Positions 18,437 to 27,623 of a DNA stretch of 64,000 nucleotides are shown here, piece after piece. The DNA is taken from assembly GCF_003052605.1 (NCBI RefSeq), contig NZ_QASO01000040.1, positions 1-64,000 of the forward strand, written 5' to 3'. Numbering within the stretch: position 1 is the stretch's first letter; each line of letters begins with the position of its first letter. The translations under genes were made by a program, and so were the position numbers. This DNA comes from Ectopseudomonas oleovorans. GTDB lineage: Bacteria; Pseudomonadota; Gammaproteobacteria; Pseudomonadales; Pseudomonadaceae. A model generated the notes under the pieces. That model was given only the letters and a program-made list of their open reading frames with translations, was not told the DNA's origin and did not search any database.

Positions 18437-20407
18437 ATGAGTGAGTTGATTCGCGTACCCGACCTCGGCGGTGAAGGCGAGGTGATTGAACTGCTGGTCA
18501 AGGTCGGCGACCGTATCGAAGCCGACCAGAGCGTACTGACCCTGGAGTCCGACAAGGCCTCCATGGAAGTGCCCTCGCCCAAGGCCGGCGTGATCAAGGA
18601 AATCAAGGTCAAGATCGGTGACCGCCTGAAGGAAGGCGACGAGCTGCTGGTGCTGGAAGTCGAAGGTGCTGCGCAAGCGGCGCCTGCGCCGAAAGCCGCA
18701 GCCGCCCCTGCCGAAGCCCCTAAAGCGGCCGCTCCGGCAGCCGCGCCCGCCGCTGCTGCCACCGGCAGCAGCGTGCAGGACGTGCACGTGCCGGATATCG
18801 GCACCGACGGCAAGGTCAAGGTCATCGAAGTCATGGTCAAGGCCGGCGACACGATTGAAGCCGACCAGTCGCTGATCACCCTGGAGTCCGACAAGGCCTC
18901 CATGGAAATCCCCTCGCCGGCTGCCGGCGTGGTGGAGCAAGTGCTGGTCAAGCTGGATGATGAAATCGGCACTGGCGACCTGATCCTCAAGCTGAAAGTC
19001 GAAGGAGCTGCTCCGGCGGCCTCGGCTCCGGCGGCCGCGCCGGCGCAAGCTGCCGCACCCGCCGCAGCCCCTGCACCGGCCGCCGCAGCGAGCGGCAGCA
19101 GCGTGCAGGACGTGCGCGTGCCGGACATCGGCTCCAGCGCCAAGGGCAAGGTCATCGAGATCATGGTCAAGGCCGGCGACAGCATCGAAGCCGACCAGAG
19201 CCTGCTGACCCTGGAGTCCGACAAGGCCTCCATGGAAATCCCCTCGCCGGCTGCCGGCGTGGTGGAACAGGTGCTGGTCAAGCTGGATGACGAAATCGGT
19301 ACTGGCGATCTGATCCTCAAGCTCAAGGTCGCTGACGCAGCTCAGGCTGCTCCGGCACAAGCCAGTCAGCAAGTGCACCGCGTTCCGGAAGGAGCCGCAC
19401 CGGAAGTGGCCGCAGAAGTACGCGCCATCGCCTCGCTGTCGGCTGCAGCTGCCGACCCGGCCAATGCACCCAAGCGCAGCAGCGCCAAGGTGCACGCCGG
19501 CCCAGCCGTGCGTCAGCTGGCCCGCGATTTTGGTGTGGAGCTGACTGATATCACCGGCACCGGCCCGAAAGGCCGCATTCTCAAGGAAGACGTGCAGGTA
19601 TACGTCAAGGCCATGATGCACAAGGCCAAGGCCGCACCGCAGGCGCCTGCTGCAGCTGCTACCGGCGGCGCCGGCATCCCGCCGATCCCGACCGTGGACT
19701 TCAGCAAGTTCGGTGAAATCGAAGAAGTACCGATGACCCGCCTGATGCAGGTCGGCGCTGCCAACCTGCACCGCAGCTGGCTCAACGTACCGCACGTGAC
19801 CCAGTTCGATTCGGCCGATATCACCGACCTGGAAGCCTTCCGCGTCGCGCAAAAGGCCGTGGCGGAAAAGGCCGGCGTCAAGCTGACCGTACTGCCGCTG
19901 CTGCTCAAGGCCTGCGCCCACCTGCTCAAGGAACTGCCGGACTTCAACAGTTCGCTGGCGCCGAGCGGCAAGGCGATCATCCGCAAGAAGTACGTGCATA
20001 TCGGCTTCGCCGTCGATACGCCGGACGGCCTGCTGGTGCCGGTGATCAAGAACGTCGACCAGAAGAGCCTGCTGCAACTGGCTGGCGAAGCCGCCGCCCT
20101 GGCGGAAAAAGCGCGCACCAAGAAGCTTTCAGCTGACGACATGCAGGGCGCCTGCTTCACCATCTCCAGCCTCGGCCACATTGGCGGCACCGGCTTCACG
20201 CCGATCGTCAACGCGCCGGAAGTGGCGATCCTCGGTGTCAGCAAGGCAACCATGCAGCCGGTGTGGGATGGCAAGGCCTTCCAGCCCAAGCTGATGCTGC
20301 CGCTGTCGCTGTCCTACGATCACCGGGTGATCAATGGCGCAGCCGCTGCCCGCTTCACGCAGCGCCTGTCGCAGCTGCTGGCCGACATCCGCACCATCCT
20401 GCTGTAA
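18437..20407 (+). CDS. aceF: Dihydrolipoamide acetyltransferase E2 AceF with three lipoyl domains
   Basis: A 656-residue E2 core protein of the pyruvate dehydrogenase complex. Three lipoyl domains begin near residues 1, 115 and 225; each has the lipoylated Lys in ESDKASME. Ala/Pro-rich linkers follow each domain. The E1/E3-binding domain is near 351-390 (GPAVRQLARDFG..GTGPKGRILKEDV) and the catalytic domain runs from about 425 to the end, with the active-site His in SYDHRVINGAAAARF. Domains 2 and 3 are nearly identical, also at DNA level with a 330-base period, which suggests recent duplication or gene conversion. P. aeruginosa AceF has two lipoyl domains (about 547 residues); Azotobacter and E. 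coli have three. Confidence 0.96.
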   Translation: MSELIRVPDLGGEGEVIELLVKVGDRIEADQSVLTLESDKASMEVPSPKAGVIKEIKVKIGDRLKEGDELLVLEVEGAAQAAPAPKAAAAPAEAPKAAAPAAAPAAAATGSSVQDVHVPDIGTDGKVKVIEVMVKAGDTIEADQSLITLESDKASMEIPSPAAGVVEQVLVKLDDEIGTGDLILKLKVEGAAPAASAPAAAPAQAAAPAAAPAPAAAASGSSVQDVRVPDIGSSAKGKVIEIMVKAGDSIEADQSLLTLESDKASMEIPSPAAGVVEQVLVKLDDEIGTGDLILKLKVADAAQAAPAQASQQVHRVPEGAAPEVAAEVRAIASLSAAAADPANAPKRSSAKVHAGPAVRQLARDFGVELTDITGTGPKGRILKEDVQVYVKAMMHKAKAAPQAPAAAATGGAGIPPIPTVDFSKFGEIEEVPMTRLMQVGAANLHRSWLNVPHVTQFDSADITDLEAFRVAQKAVAEKAGVKLTVLPLLLKACAHLLKELPDFNSSLAPSGKAIIRKKYVHIGFAVDTPDGLLVPVIKNVDQKSLLQLAGEAAALAEKARTKKLSADDMQGACFTISSLGHIGGTGFTPIVNAPEVAILGVSKATMQPVWDGKAFQPKLMLPLSLSYDHRVINGAAAARFTQRLSQLLADIRTILL

Positions 20408-20438
20408 ACCGTTTCGAGCACGCCACGCTCGCACCCTC

Positions 20439-20468
20439 AACCCCGCCCATCCAGGCGGGGTTCTTTTT
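20439..20468 (+). terminator. Rho-independent terminator after aceF
   Basis: AACCCCGCC (20439-20447) pairs perfectly with GGCGGGGTT (20454-20462) and is followed by CTTTTTG. It lies 32 bases after the aceF stop and closes the aceEF operon. Confidence 0.9.
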
Positions 20469-20498
20469 GCCTGCACGAATCAGGGCCGGCTTGATCCT

Positions 20499-20532
20499 GA
20501 TCATGGCGCTGAACGCAGCAAGCGCCATGATC
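20499..20532. repeat. Perfect 12-bp inverted repeat upstream of the CopD-like gene
   Basis: GATCATGGCGCT (20499-20510) and AGCGCCATGATC (20521-20532) are perfect reverse complements with a 10-base loop, ending 31 bases before the ATG of the next gene. It could be a transcription factor site or an mRNA leader hairpin; no U-tract follows, so it is not a typical terminator. Confidence 0.55.
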
Positions 20533-20563
20533 GTTGCATCGATCTCGATCCGGTGCGCGCCTC

Positions 20564-21004
20564 ATGCTCTATCTATTGCTCAAATTCGCCCACCTGACTG
20601 CAGCCGCATTCTTCATCGGTGGCGTTTTCTTCGAAGTGATGATTCTCAGCCGTGCCACACAGGCACTGCCGGATGCAACCAAGGCCGGCTTCTCACGCGC
20701 GCTGGGTCAGCGCGCCAGGCAGGTCATGCATTGGGTCATACTGGTGCTCTACGCCGCCGGCCTGGGCCTGGCCTGGCACTACCGCGCAGCCCTGCATGCG
20801 CCACTGGCCAGCAGCTTCGGCATTCTGCTCAGCCTGAAAATCATCCTGGCGCTGAGCATCCTCGGGCATTTTCTGCTGGTGGTGTTCCTGATGCGCAACG
20901 GCCGCATGACCGCGCCACGCTCGCGCCGTATTCACCTGAGCGTGCTGCTGCACATGTTGGTCATTCTGTTCCTGGCCAAGGCCATGTTTCTGCTGAACCT
21001 GTGA
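20564..21004 (+). CDS. CopD-like four-helix integral membrane protein
   Basis: A 146-residue hydrophobic protein with four predicted membrane spans. They centre on LLLKFAHLTAAAFFIGGVFF, VMHWVILVLYAAGLGLAW, GILLSLKIILALSILGHFL and LLHMLVILFLAKAMFLL. Single His residues recur inside or at the edge of the spans (KFAH, VMHW, ILGH, LLHM), a pattern shared with CopD/YebZ-like and small heme- or copper-linked membrane proteins. The substrate or cofactor is not established. Start: ATG at 20564 (MLYLLLK) gives a helix right at the N-terminus; an upstream in-frame start at 20534 would add 10 polar residues. It is convergent with the broken gene at 21015-21547 and has no counterpart between aceF and dipA in PAO1. 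Confidence 0.65.
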   Translation: MLYLLLKFAHLTAAAFFIGGVFFEVMILSRATQALPDATKAGFSRALGQRARQVMHWVILVLYAAGLGLAWHYRAALHAPLASSFGILLSLKIILALSILGHFLLVVFLMRNGRMTAPRSRRIHLSVLLHMLVILFLAKAMFLLNL

Positions 21005-21014
21005 GCGGGGCAAA

Positions 21015-21547
21015 TCAGCCCTTCTGCACGTTGCGAATCAGAAAGCTCAGCGCCTTGGCCAGCTCACCCGCGCCCTTGTGATCACGCAGAATGCTCAGCA
21101 ACGGCGTGTCATCGAGCGGGTTGAACAGCACGCAACGAATACCGCCGGTCGGACACTCGTAGCGGATGAACGGATCGATACCGAACACCGCAATACGCTG
21201 ATTGCGCACCGAGATGGCGGTGCCCTGAGCGCCACGGGTCTCTTCACGCAGGATCAACTCGCCGGAATTGCCGACCGCGAAGCGGTACAAGAGATCATCC
21301 CGTTGCGCCTGGCCAACCTGATAACCGGCACGCAGGGCGTAGGTTTCCAGCAAGGCGTGCTGTGCGCGAGCAACGCATTGCGCTCGTTGTCGGTCAGATA
21401 AAGACGCTTGAGCCCGTCCAGATAAGCAGCCTGCTCGGCGCCCTGCAGCAACGCCTTGTCGTCAGCGCTGGCGATGCCGGGTAGCACGCAAGCCAGCACC
21501 GCCCCCAGGAGCACGGCCATCAGTTTTCTTGTCAGTCTCGCTTGCAT
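21015..21547 (-). pseudogene. Exported hypothetical protein gene broken by a frameshift
   Basis: Two overlapping frames together make one protein. The first starts with ATG at 21547: a signal peptide (KLMAVLLGAVLACVLPGIASA, cut before DD) and then LLQGAEQAAYLDGLKRLYLT up to NERNALL. The second continues in another frame with RAQHALLETYALRAGYQVGQ to the stop at 21015. Adding one base near 21363-21369, in the CGCGC run, joins them into about 177 residues without a gap, so a single-base deletion (or a sequencing error) is the simplest reading. I recognise no family; the mature part is predicted to be periplasmic and has two Cys residues near the end (YECPTGGIRCVLF). It sits between the CopD-like gene and dipA. 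Confidence 0.75.
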
Positions 21548-21686
21548 GATGCACCCTTGCCGAACGCTATAGTGAAGTAGGCCTGAGCCTCAGTCTCCGT
21601 CCGTGCCGCTGCGCCCTCTGGCGGCAGCGGCCCTGTACTGAGAACGGATGCCTCGCCTGGTCAGCATACTGGAAGCCCACCGCCCA

Positions 21687-24389
21687 ATGAAAAGCCATCC
21701 CGATGCCAGCGCACGCTCGGCAGCCGAGGTTGTGACGCAGTTGCCAGTGCCCTCGCGGCTCGGCATGCTGCGTTTCGAGCGCTTGAACGAGCCAAGCTGG
21801 GCACTGCTGTTTCTCGACCCGGCCTGTGAACGCCAGCTAGGTATCAGCGCCAGCGATCTCTGTGCACTGGTGGACGCCCCCTACGCCAGCCTGATGGAAC
21901 CCGAAGCGCGCTATCACCTGCACGACGCCATCCAGCAGCAACTGCTGCAAAGCCCGCATTACCTGGTGCGCTACACCCTGCATACCCCGCAAGGTGCTCT
22001 GACCCTGCTGGAGATGGGCGAACCCTTCAAACAGCGCAACCGCCAGTTGCTGCGCGGCTATCTGCTGGTAGCGGACGAGAGCCTCGATCAGTTCGCCCCT
22101 GCCGAACAAGAGCTGTACACGCAGAATCAGCAACTGCGCAGCTCGCTGCAGCAATATCAGCGCACCCAGAATGACCACCTGCAACACCTCGCCCGTTCAC
22201 ATACCCAGCAGCAGCTGATCGTGCGTCTGGCGCGCCAGCGCTACACCTCCAGCGACCCTCAGCAGGAAGCGGCCGAACTGATCACCCAGGCCGCCTGCGA
22301 GGTCTATGGTGTCGCTCGCGCCGGCATCTGGAAGCTGGGCGGTCATCACCTGGATTCCGTGTCGCTGTACCGCCGCGACCTGGACCGCCACGAACAACTA
22401 CCGTCGATAAACGCACGTAATTTCCCGCAGTATCTGCAAGCACTGCACAGCGGCCGCGCCATCGACGCACACGACGCCCTGCAGGATCCGCGCACCTGCG
22501 AACTGGCCGCCAGCTACCTGCAGCCGCTGGATATCCGCTCGATGCTCGACGCCAACATACGCATCGAAGGCGAAGTGGTCGGCGTGCTCTGCCTGGAACA
22601 TATCGGCGGCCTACGCACCTGGCAGGCCGACGAGATCGCCTTCGCCGGCGAGTTGGCCGCTCAGTTCGCCCAGGTGCTGATCAACCAGCAGAAACGTAGC
22701 GCCACCAGCGCCCTGCATCTGTTCCAGCGCGCGGTCGAACAGAGCGCCAGCGCCTTTCTGCTGGTCGACCGCGACGGCCGGGTGGAGTACGTCAACCCCA
22801 GCTTCACGGCCATCACCCTGTACAGCAGCGACGAGGTCTGCGGCCACCGTCTGTCCGAGCTGCCGGCGCTGAACAACCTCAGCGACCTGCTGTTCGATGC
22901 CGGCTCGAGCCTGGCCGAGCACAGCAGCTGGCAAGGCGAGTTCCGCAGCCGACGCAAGAACCTGGACCCCTACTGGGGCCATCTGTCGATCTCCAAGGTG
23001 TATGGCGACGATGGCGAACTGACCCACTACATCGGCATCTACGAAGACGTCACCGAAGCCAAGCTGGCACAGCAGCGCATCGAACGCCTGGCCTATACCG
23101 ACAACCTGACCAACCTGGGCAATCGCCCGTCGTTCATCCGCGGCCTTGAAGAGCGTTTCGCCCGCAATGTTCAGTCGCTCGGGCTGCTGCTGGTGGACAT
23201 CGACAACTTCAAGCGGATCAACGACAGCCTCGGCCACCAGACCGGCGACAAGCTGCTCTCGGCCCTGGCCCGGCGCCTGCGCAACAGCCTCGGCGCCAAG
23301 GGCACACTGGCACGCTTCGCCAGCAACGAGTTCGCCATCCTGCTCGACGGTTTCGATCAGGACAGCGGCCTGCGCGTCGCTCATCAGGTGCTGCAGACCC
23401 TGGACAAGCCGCTGTTCGTCGATAACCAGTTGATCAGCATCACCGGCTCGCTTGGCCTGGCTCTGGCCCCGGAACACGGCGACGACCCGCAGACACTGAT
23501 GAAGCACGCCGGCCTTGCCCTGCACAAGGCCAAGGCCAACGGCAAGCATCAGGTGCAGCTGTTCACCGAAGAGCTCAATGCCGAGGCCAACTACAAGCTG
23601 TTCGTCGAGAACAACCTGCGCCGAGCCTTGACCCAGAGTGAACTGGAGGTGTTCTACCAGCCCAAGCTGTGCCTGAAAAACGGCCAGTTGCTGGGTCTGG
23701 AAGCGCTGCTGCGCTGGCACCATCCGGAGAAGGGCATGATCCGCCCTGACCAGTTCATCAGCGTCGCCGAGGAAACCGGCCTGATCATTCCCATCGGCAA
23801 GTGGGTAGTGCGCCAGGCCTGCCGCATGAGCAAGCAGATCGCCGCCATCGGCATGGGCGAACTGCAGGTGGCGATCAACCTGTCACCCAAGCAGTTCTCC
23901 GACCCCGATCTGGTCGGCTCGATCGCCGCCATCCTGCATGAAGAACAGCTCGACCCGCGCCTGCTGGAACTGGAACTGACCGAGAGCCTGCTGCTGGAAG
24001 CCACCGAGGACACCCGCCACCAGCTCGGCCGTCTCAAGAGCCTGGGCCTGACCCTGGCCATGGACGACTTCGGCACCGGTTATTCCTCGCTCAGCTACCT
24101 GAAGAAATTCCCCATCGACGTGATCAAGATCGATCGCAGCTTCATCAAGGACATTCCCGACAATCAGGACGACATGGAGATCACCTCAGCGGTGATTGCC
24201 ATGGCCCACAACCTCAAACTCAAGGTGGTCGCAGAAGGCATCGAAACTGGCGCCCAGCTCGGTTTCCTGCGCCGCCAGCAATGCGACGTCGGCCAAGGCT
24301 ACCTGTTCGACAAGCCGATTCCTGGCCGCGAACTGATCGACAGCCTGCGCCGCTACCCCTGCCGGCCACAGGCCGACCAACGGACGTAA
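21687..24389 (+). CDS. dipA: Cyclic-di-GMP phosphodiesterase DipA (GAF-PAS-GGDEF-EAL)
   Basis: A 900-residue cytoplasmic protein. An N-terminal region (1-150) leads into a GAF domain (about 190-340), a PAS domain (about 350-465, with [17 protein letters not shown]), a degenerate GGDEF domain whose signature reads ASNEF, and an EAL domain with [23 protein letters not shown] and [15 protein letters not shown]. The intact EAL motifs and broken GGDEF site match DipA (PA5017), a phosphodiesterase required for biofilm dispersal. Start: ATG at 21687 (MKSHPD) matches the PAO1 protein of 899 residues; an in-frame ATG lies at 21648. msrA follows in the same order as in PAO1. Confidence 0.94.
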   Translation: MKSHPDASARSAAEVVTQLPVPSRLGMLRFERLNEPSWALLFLDPACERQLGISASDLCALVDAPYASLMEPEARYHLHDAIQQQLLQSPHYLVRYTLHTPQGALTLLEMGEPFKQRNRQLLRGYLLVADESLDQFAPAEQELYTQNQQLRSSLQQYQRTQNDHLQHLARSHTQQQLIVRLARQRYTSSDPQQEAAELITQAACEVYGVARAGIWKLGGHHLDSVSLYRRDLDRHEQLPSINARNFPQYLQALHSGRAIDAHDALQDPRTCELAASYLQPLDIRSMLDANIRIEGEVVGVLCLEHIGGLRTWQADEIAFAGELAAQFAQVLINQQKRSATSALHLFQRAVEQSASAFLLVDRDGRVEYVNPSFTAITLYSSDEVCGHRLSELPALNNLSDLLFDAGSSLAEHSSWQGEFRSRRKNLDPYWGHLSISKVYGDDGELTHYIGIYEDVTEAKLAQQRIERLAYTDNLTNLGNRPSFIRGLEERFARNVQSLGLLLVDIDNFKRINDSLGHQTGDKLLSALARRLRNSLGAKGTLARFASNEFAILLDGFDQDSGLRVAHQVLQTLDKPLFVDNQLISITGSLGLALAPEHGDDPQTLMKHAGLALHKAKANGKHQVQLFTEELNAEANYKLFVENNLRRALTQSELEVFYQPKLCLKNGQLLGLEALLRWHHPEKGMIRPDQFISVAEETGLIIPIGKWVVRQACRMSKQIAAIGMGELQVAINLSPKQFSDPDLVGSIAAILHEEQLDPRLLELELTESLLLEATEDTRHQLGRLKSLGLTLAMDDFGTGYSSLSYLKKFPIDVIKIDRSFIKDIPDNQDDMEITSAVIAMAHNLKLKVVAEGIETGAQLGFLRRQQCDVGQGYLFDKPIPGRELIDSLRRYPCRPQADQRT

Positions 24390-24439
24390 TACACCGCCCT
24401 GCGCATAGTCCACGACCTACTCACTTTCAGGAGACCGCC

Positions 24440-25093
24440 ATGGTTCTGCGTTCCCAGATTCTCGTAAACAAACATGCATTGCCGACTGCCGAGCAGGCCT
24501 TGCCCGGCCGTACAGAGGCGATGCCAGTAGCGGACACTCATTACGTCAACGGCAACCCAATCAAAGCGCCCTTCCCCGCCGGCCTGCAACAGGCGGTGTT
24601 CGGTCTGGGCTGTTTCTGGGGTGCCGAGCGGCGCTTCTGGCAACAGCCTGGCGTGTTCAGCACGGCGGTCGGCTATGCCGGTGGCCTCACACCCAACCCC
24701 ACCTACGAGGAGGTCTGCTCGGGCCTGACCGGACACACCGAAGTGGTACTGGTCGTGTTCGATCCGCAGCAGACCAGCTTCGAAGCGCTGCTCAAGGTGT
24801 TCTGGGAAGCGCACAACCCGACCCAAGGCATGCGCCAGGGCAACGACCAGGGCACCCAGTACCGCTCGGCGATCTACTGCCAGGACGAGGAGCAGCTGAG
24901 CGCCGCCAAAGCCAGCCAGGCACGCTTCCAGGCTGAGCTGGACAAGGCCGGAGTGGGCAGCATCACCACTGAAATCACCGAGGCACCGACCTTCTACTAC
25001 GCCGAGACCTATCACCAGCAATACCTGGCGAAGAATCCGGGCGGCTATTGCGGCCTCGGCGGAACAGGCGTATGTCTACCCCCTGAATCTTGA
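24440..25093 (+). CDS. msrA: Peptide methionine (S)-sulfoxide reductase MsrA
   Basis: A 217-residue enzyme that repairs the S epimer of methionine sulfoxide. [13 protein letters not shown] holds the catalytic Cys58, [17 protein letters not shown] and [12 protein letters not shown] follow, and the C-terminal [14 protein letters not shown] supplies the recycling cysteines. Start: ATG at 24440 after AGGAGA; the frame is open further upstream into the dipA 3' end but that is not needed. Length and N-terminal extension match E. coli-type MsrA. Confidence 0.95.
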   Translation: MVLRSQILVNKHALPTAEQALPGRTEAMPVADTHYVNGNPIKAPFPAGLQQAVFGLGCFWGAERRFWQQPGVFSTAVGYAGGLTPNPTYEEVCSGLTGHTEVVLVVFDPQQTSFEALLKVFWEAHNPTQGMRQGNDQGTQYRSAIYCQDEEQLSAAKASQARFQAELDKAGVGSITTEITEAPTFYYAETYHQQYLAKNPGGYCGLGGTGVCLPPES

Positions 25094-25109
25094 GCACGGG
25101 TAACGGGTC

Positions 25110-25449
25110 GTGGAGCTGAGCAGCATTTCCAGCCAGGTATCGAGTCAGGCATCGGCGCAGATGTCCCTTGTGCTGCTGCGCAAGACGCTGCAGCCTGGTG
25201 CAACTGGACGATGAGCGCTATGCGCTGGTGCTGGGCATGGACCCGACTCAGGCGTTGAAGCCGACGCTGATTCTCTACGACGCCGACATTCCCAAGCAGG
25301 AAGCCCTGATCGTCGATCTCGGCCAGGAGCCGAAGCTCGCCATCGCCCGCAGCCTGCGCCCCGCGCAGCTACCGCTGGAGGTTCTGGAGTACCTCAGCCC
25401 GCGGCGCAACCTCAACTACCACATCGAGCCCAACCACAAGCCCGCTTGA
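25110..25449 (+). pseudogene. Debris of a YjfB-like gene joined to a C-terminal fragment of an HD-GYP-type protein
   Basis: A GTG at 25110 starts VELSSISSQVSSQASAQMSL and LVLLRKTL, which looks like the first half of the small YjfB-type putative motility protein; the frame then ends at a TGA near 25213. In another frame, from about 25193, comes LVQLDDERYALVLGMDPTQ to PRRNLNYHIEPNHKPA, with its stop at 25449. The second part resembles the C-terminal tail that follows HD-GYP phosphodiesterase domains in Pseudomonas, from family memory only. The parts are out of frame and both incomplete, so this is probably a deletion scar between two motility or c-di-GMP genes. A fused short ORF from TTG at 25168 (93 residues) is possible but has no good ribosome site. 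Confidence 0.5.
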
Positions 25450-25456
25450 GCCCCTT

Positions 25457-25514
25457 GTAGCCCGGCTGCAATCCGCGGATCGGTGGCCGCGGCTCCAGGA
25501 TTTCATCCGTGCTA
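25457..25514. repeat. Degenerate palindromic repeat, GTAGCCCGG family
   Basis: GTAGCCCGGCTGCAATCCGCGG near the left edge and a diverged mirror (GGATTTCATCCGTGCTA) at the right edge make a decayed copy of the element that is intact at 39027-39083. It lies between the gene debris and the 3' end of rlmJ. Confidence 0.6.
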
Positions 25515-25519
25515 TGCGC

Positions 25520-26377
25520 TTATGACTTGCCGCTTGGCGCTTCCTCTATCAGCCAATCCAGGCGCCAGCCGCCCTGGCTCTGGCCAAGCACATCGGCCAG
25601 CCAGGGCAGCAGCTGCTGCTTGAGCTCATTTTCCAGGCCCCATGGCGGATTGCTGATCACCAGGCCCGAGCCGCTCAGGCGCGTGGCGTCGTCCGGCGCG
25701 TGCACGTAAAGCTCAGCGCGCAGCAGCTTGGGCGCGGCGCTCTTGCTCAGGTCACGATAAAAGCGCGCCAACTGGCGCTCGTCCTTGATCGGGTACCAGA
25801 TCGCCACGATGGCCTGGCGCATACGCCCGTGCGCTTCGTTCAAAGCCTCGACGCAGCGCTGCAGCTCATCGCCCTTCTCGAACGGCGGGTCGATCAGCAG
25901 CAGCACGCGTTTCTCTCGCGTCGGCATCAGCGCTCGAGGCACCAGCCAGCCCTCGCCCAGGTGCACAGCGACGCGGCGATCGCCGCGCATGTTGTCCTTG
26001 AGCAGGCGGCCGTCCTCGGGATGCTTCTCGTTAAGCTGCAGGCGATCCTGCTTGCGACTGAGCAGGCGCGCCAGCTCCGGCGAGCCGGGGTAATAGCGCG
26101 GCTCACCATCGGGGTTCATCGCCCGCACCACCTCCAGATAGGCTTCCACCGCATCCGGCAGCTGCGTGGCCTGCCACAGACGAGCGATGCCGTCCTGATA
26201 TTCGCCAGTACGGCTGGCCTGGTCGCCTCGCAGGTCGTAGAGGCCAATGCCAGCGTGGCTGTCGAGGTAGGCGAAGGGCGCCTCCTTGCGCGACAGTAGG
26301 GCGATCAGGCGGGTCAGCACCAGGTGCTTGAACACATCGGCGTGGTTGCCGGCATGGAAGGCGTGGCGGTAGTTCAT
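25520..26377 (-). CDS. rlmJ: 23S rRNA (adenine(2030)-N6)-methyltransferase RlmJ
   Basis: A 285-residue SAM-dependent methyltransferase. MNYRHAFHAGNHADVFKH is the conserved family N-terminus, YLDSHAGIGLYDL carries the SAM site, and LLLIDPPFEKGDE contains the DPPF catalytic motif of N6-adenine methylases. The family modifies A2030 of 23S rRNA (E. coli YhiR). ATG at 26377 follows GAGGA. It diverges from the nitronate monooxygenase gene across 122 bases, the likely site of both promoters. Order after msrA matches PAO1 (PA5019). Confidence 0.94.
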   Translation of the reverse strand: MNYRHAFHAGNHADVFKHLVLTRLIALLSRKEAPFAYLDSHAGIGLYDLRGDQASRTGEYQDGIARLWQATQLPDAVEAYLEVVRAMNPDGEPRYYPGSPELARLLSRKQDRLQLNEKHPEDGRLLKDNMRGDRRVAVHLGEGWLVPRALMPTREKRVLLLIDPPFEKGDELQRCVEALNEAHGRMRQAIVAIWYPIKDERQLARFYRDLSKSAAPKLLRAELYVHAPDDATRLSGSGLVISNPPWGLENELKQQLLPWLADVLGQSQGGWRLDWLIEEAPSGKS

Positions 26378-26499
26378 GCGGGAGTCCTCGAATCAGGCGC
26401 GCAGTTTAACAGGCCGCTGACGACTCGCATCGTGACTTGCTCCATTGCACCTTCAAGGCCTAGGCTGCCTGCTCCTCCACGGACAGCGAGAACCCCGCC

Positions 26500-27549
26500 A
26501 TGCCCCTGCAAAAGCTGCTCGGCAGCGAACTTCCCCTGATCCAGGCGCCGATGGCCGGCTCGCAGGATCATCGCCTGGCCGCCGCCGTGTGCCAGGCCGG
26601 CGGCCTCGGCTCGATTCCCTGCGCGATGCTCACGTCTGCCGCCCTGCGCCAGGAGCTGCAGGCGATGCGCGAGCTGACCGAGAGGCCGTTCAACCTCAAC
26701 TTCTTCAGCCATGTGCCGCCCGAGCCGGACGCGGCCCGCGAGGCTGGCTGGCGCGAAGCGCTGGCGCCCTACTATGACGAGCTGGGCGTGAACCCGGCGA
26801 GCATTGCCAGCGGGCCTGGGCGCCTGCCGTTCAACGACGAAGCGGCCGCACTGGTGGAGGAGTTCCGCCCTGCTGTGGTCAGTTTCCACTTTGGCCTGCC
26901 GCAGCCGGACCTGCTGGAGCGAGTACGCCGCAGCGGGGCGAAGATCCTCTCCAGCGCCACCACCCTGGACGAAGCGCTGTGGCTACAGGAACGTGGCGTC
27001 GATGCGGTGATCGCCCAAGGACTGGAAGCCGGCGGCCATCGCGGGCACTTTCTCGATTTCGACCTGAGCCGCCAGCTCGGCACCTTCGCCCTGTTACCGC
27101 AGCTGGTGGATGCACTGTCGGTGCCGGTGATCGCCGCCGGCGGCATCAGCGATGCCCGTGGCGTGGCCGCTGCCATGGCCCTAGGCGCAGCAGGTGTGCA
27201 GGTTGGTAGCGCTTATTTACTGTGCCCGGAAGCCACGACCAGCGTCCTGCACCGCGCGGCGCTGCAGAGCCCGGCGGCGCGCCACACGGCGCTGACCAAC
27301 CTGTTCAGTGGGCGCCCGGCGCGCGGCATCGTCAATCGCCTGATGCGCGAGCTGGGGCCGCTGAGCACGCAGGCGCCCGCCTTCCCCCTGGCCACTGCGG
27401 CCATCGCACCGTTGCGCGCGGCGGCCGAAGCGCAGGGCAGCGGCGACTTTTCACCGCTCTGGGCCGGGCAGAATGTCGCGCGTTGTCGGCCCATGCCTGC
27501 AGCCGAGCTGACCCGTGAGCTGGCCCAGGGCCTCGGTTGCTCGATATGA
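26500..27549 (+). CDS. Nitronate monooxygenase (class I, FMN-dependent)
   Basis: A 349-residue TIM-barrel flavoprotein of the NMO/2-nitropropane dioxygenase family. LIQAPMAGSQDHRLAAAVCQ opens the barrel, AQGLEAGGHRGHF is the FMN/catalytic His region, and PVIAAGGISDARGVAAAMALGA binds the FMN phosphate. Such enzymes oxidise alkyl nitronates such as propionate-3-nitronate and serve in detoxification. ATG at 26500 follows a weak GAGAA. It stands alone, with rlmJ divergent and a palindrome downstream. Confidence 0.88.
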   Translation: MPLQKLLGSELPLIQAPMAGSQDHRLAAAVCQAGGLGSIPCAMLTSAALRQELQAMRELTERPFNLNFFSHVPPEPDAAREAGWREALAPYYDELGVNPASIASGPGRLPFNDEAAALVEEFRPAVVSFHFGLPQPDLLERVRRSGAKILSSATTLDEALWLQERGVDAVIAQGLEAGGHRGHFLDFDLSRQLGTFALLPQLVDALSVPVIAAGGISDARGVAAAMALGAAGVQVGSAYLLCPEATTSVLHRAALQSPAARHTALTNLFSGRPARGIVNRLMRELGPLSTQAPAFPLATAAIAPLRAAAEAQGSGDFSPLWAGQNVARCRPMPAAELTRELAQGLGCSI

Positions 27550-27623
27550 CAACTGCCACTCCCGCCCAGGCCCCGCCAATTTCCTGGGTTCCCGCATTCG
27601 CGGTATGACGGTCAACTGATGCC

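Noticed and set aside
18437-19340. AceF repeat region as a possible transposon or phage-tail repeat
   Set aside because: The repeats are lipoyl domains with the conserved lipoylated Lys and normal Ala/Pro linkers.
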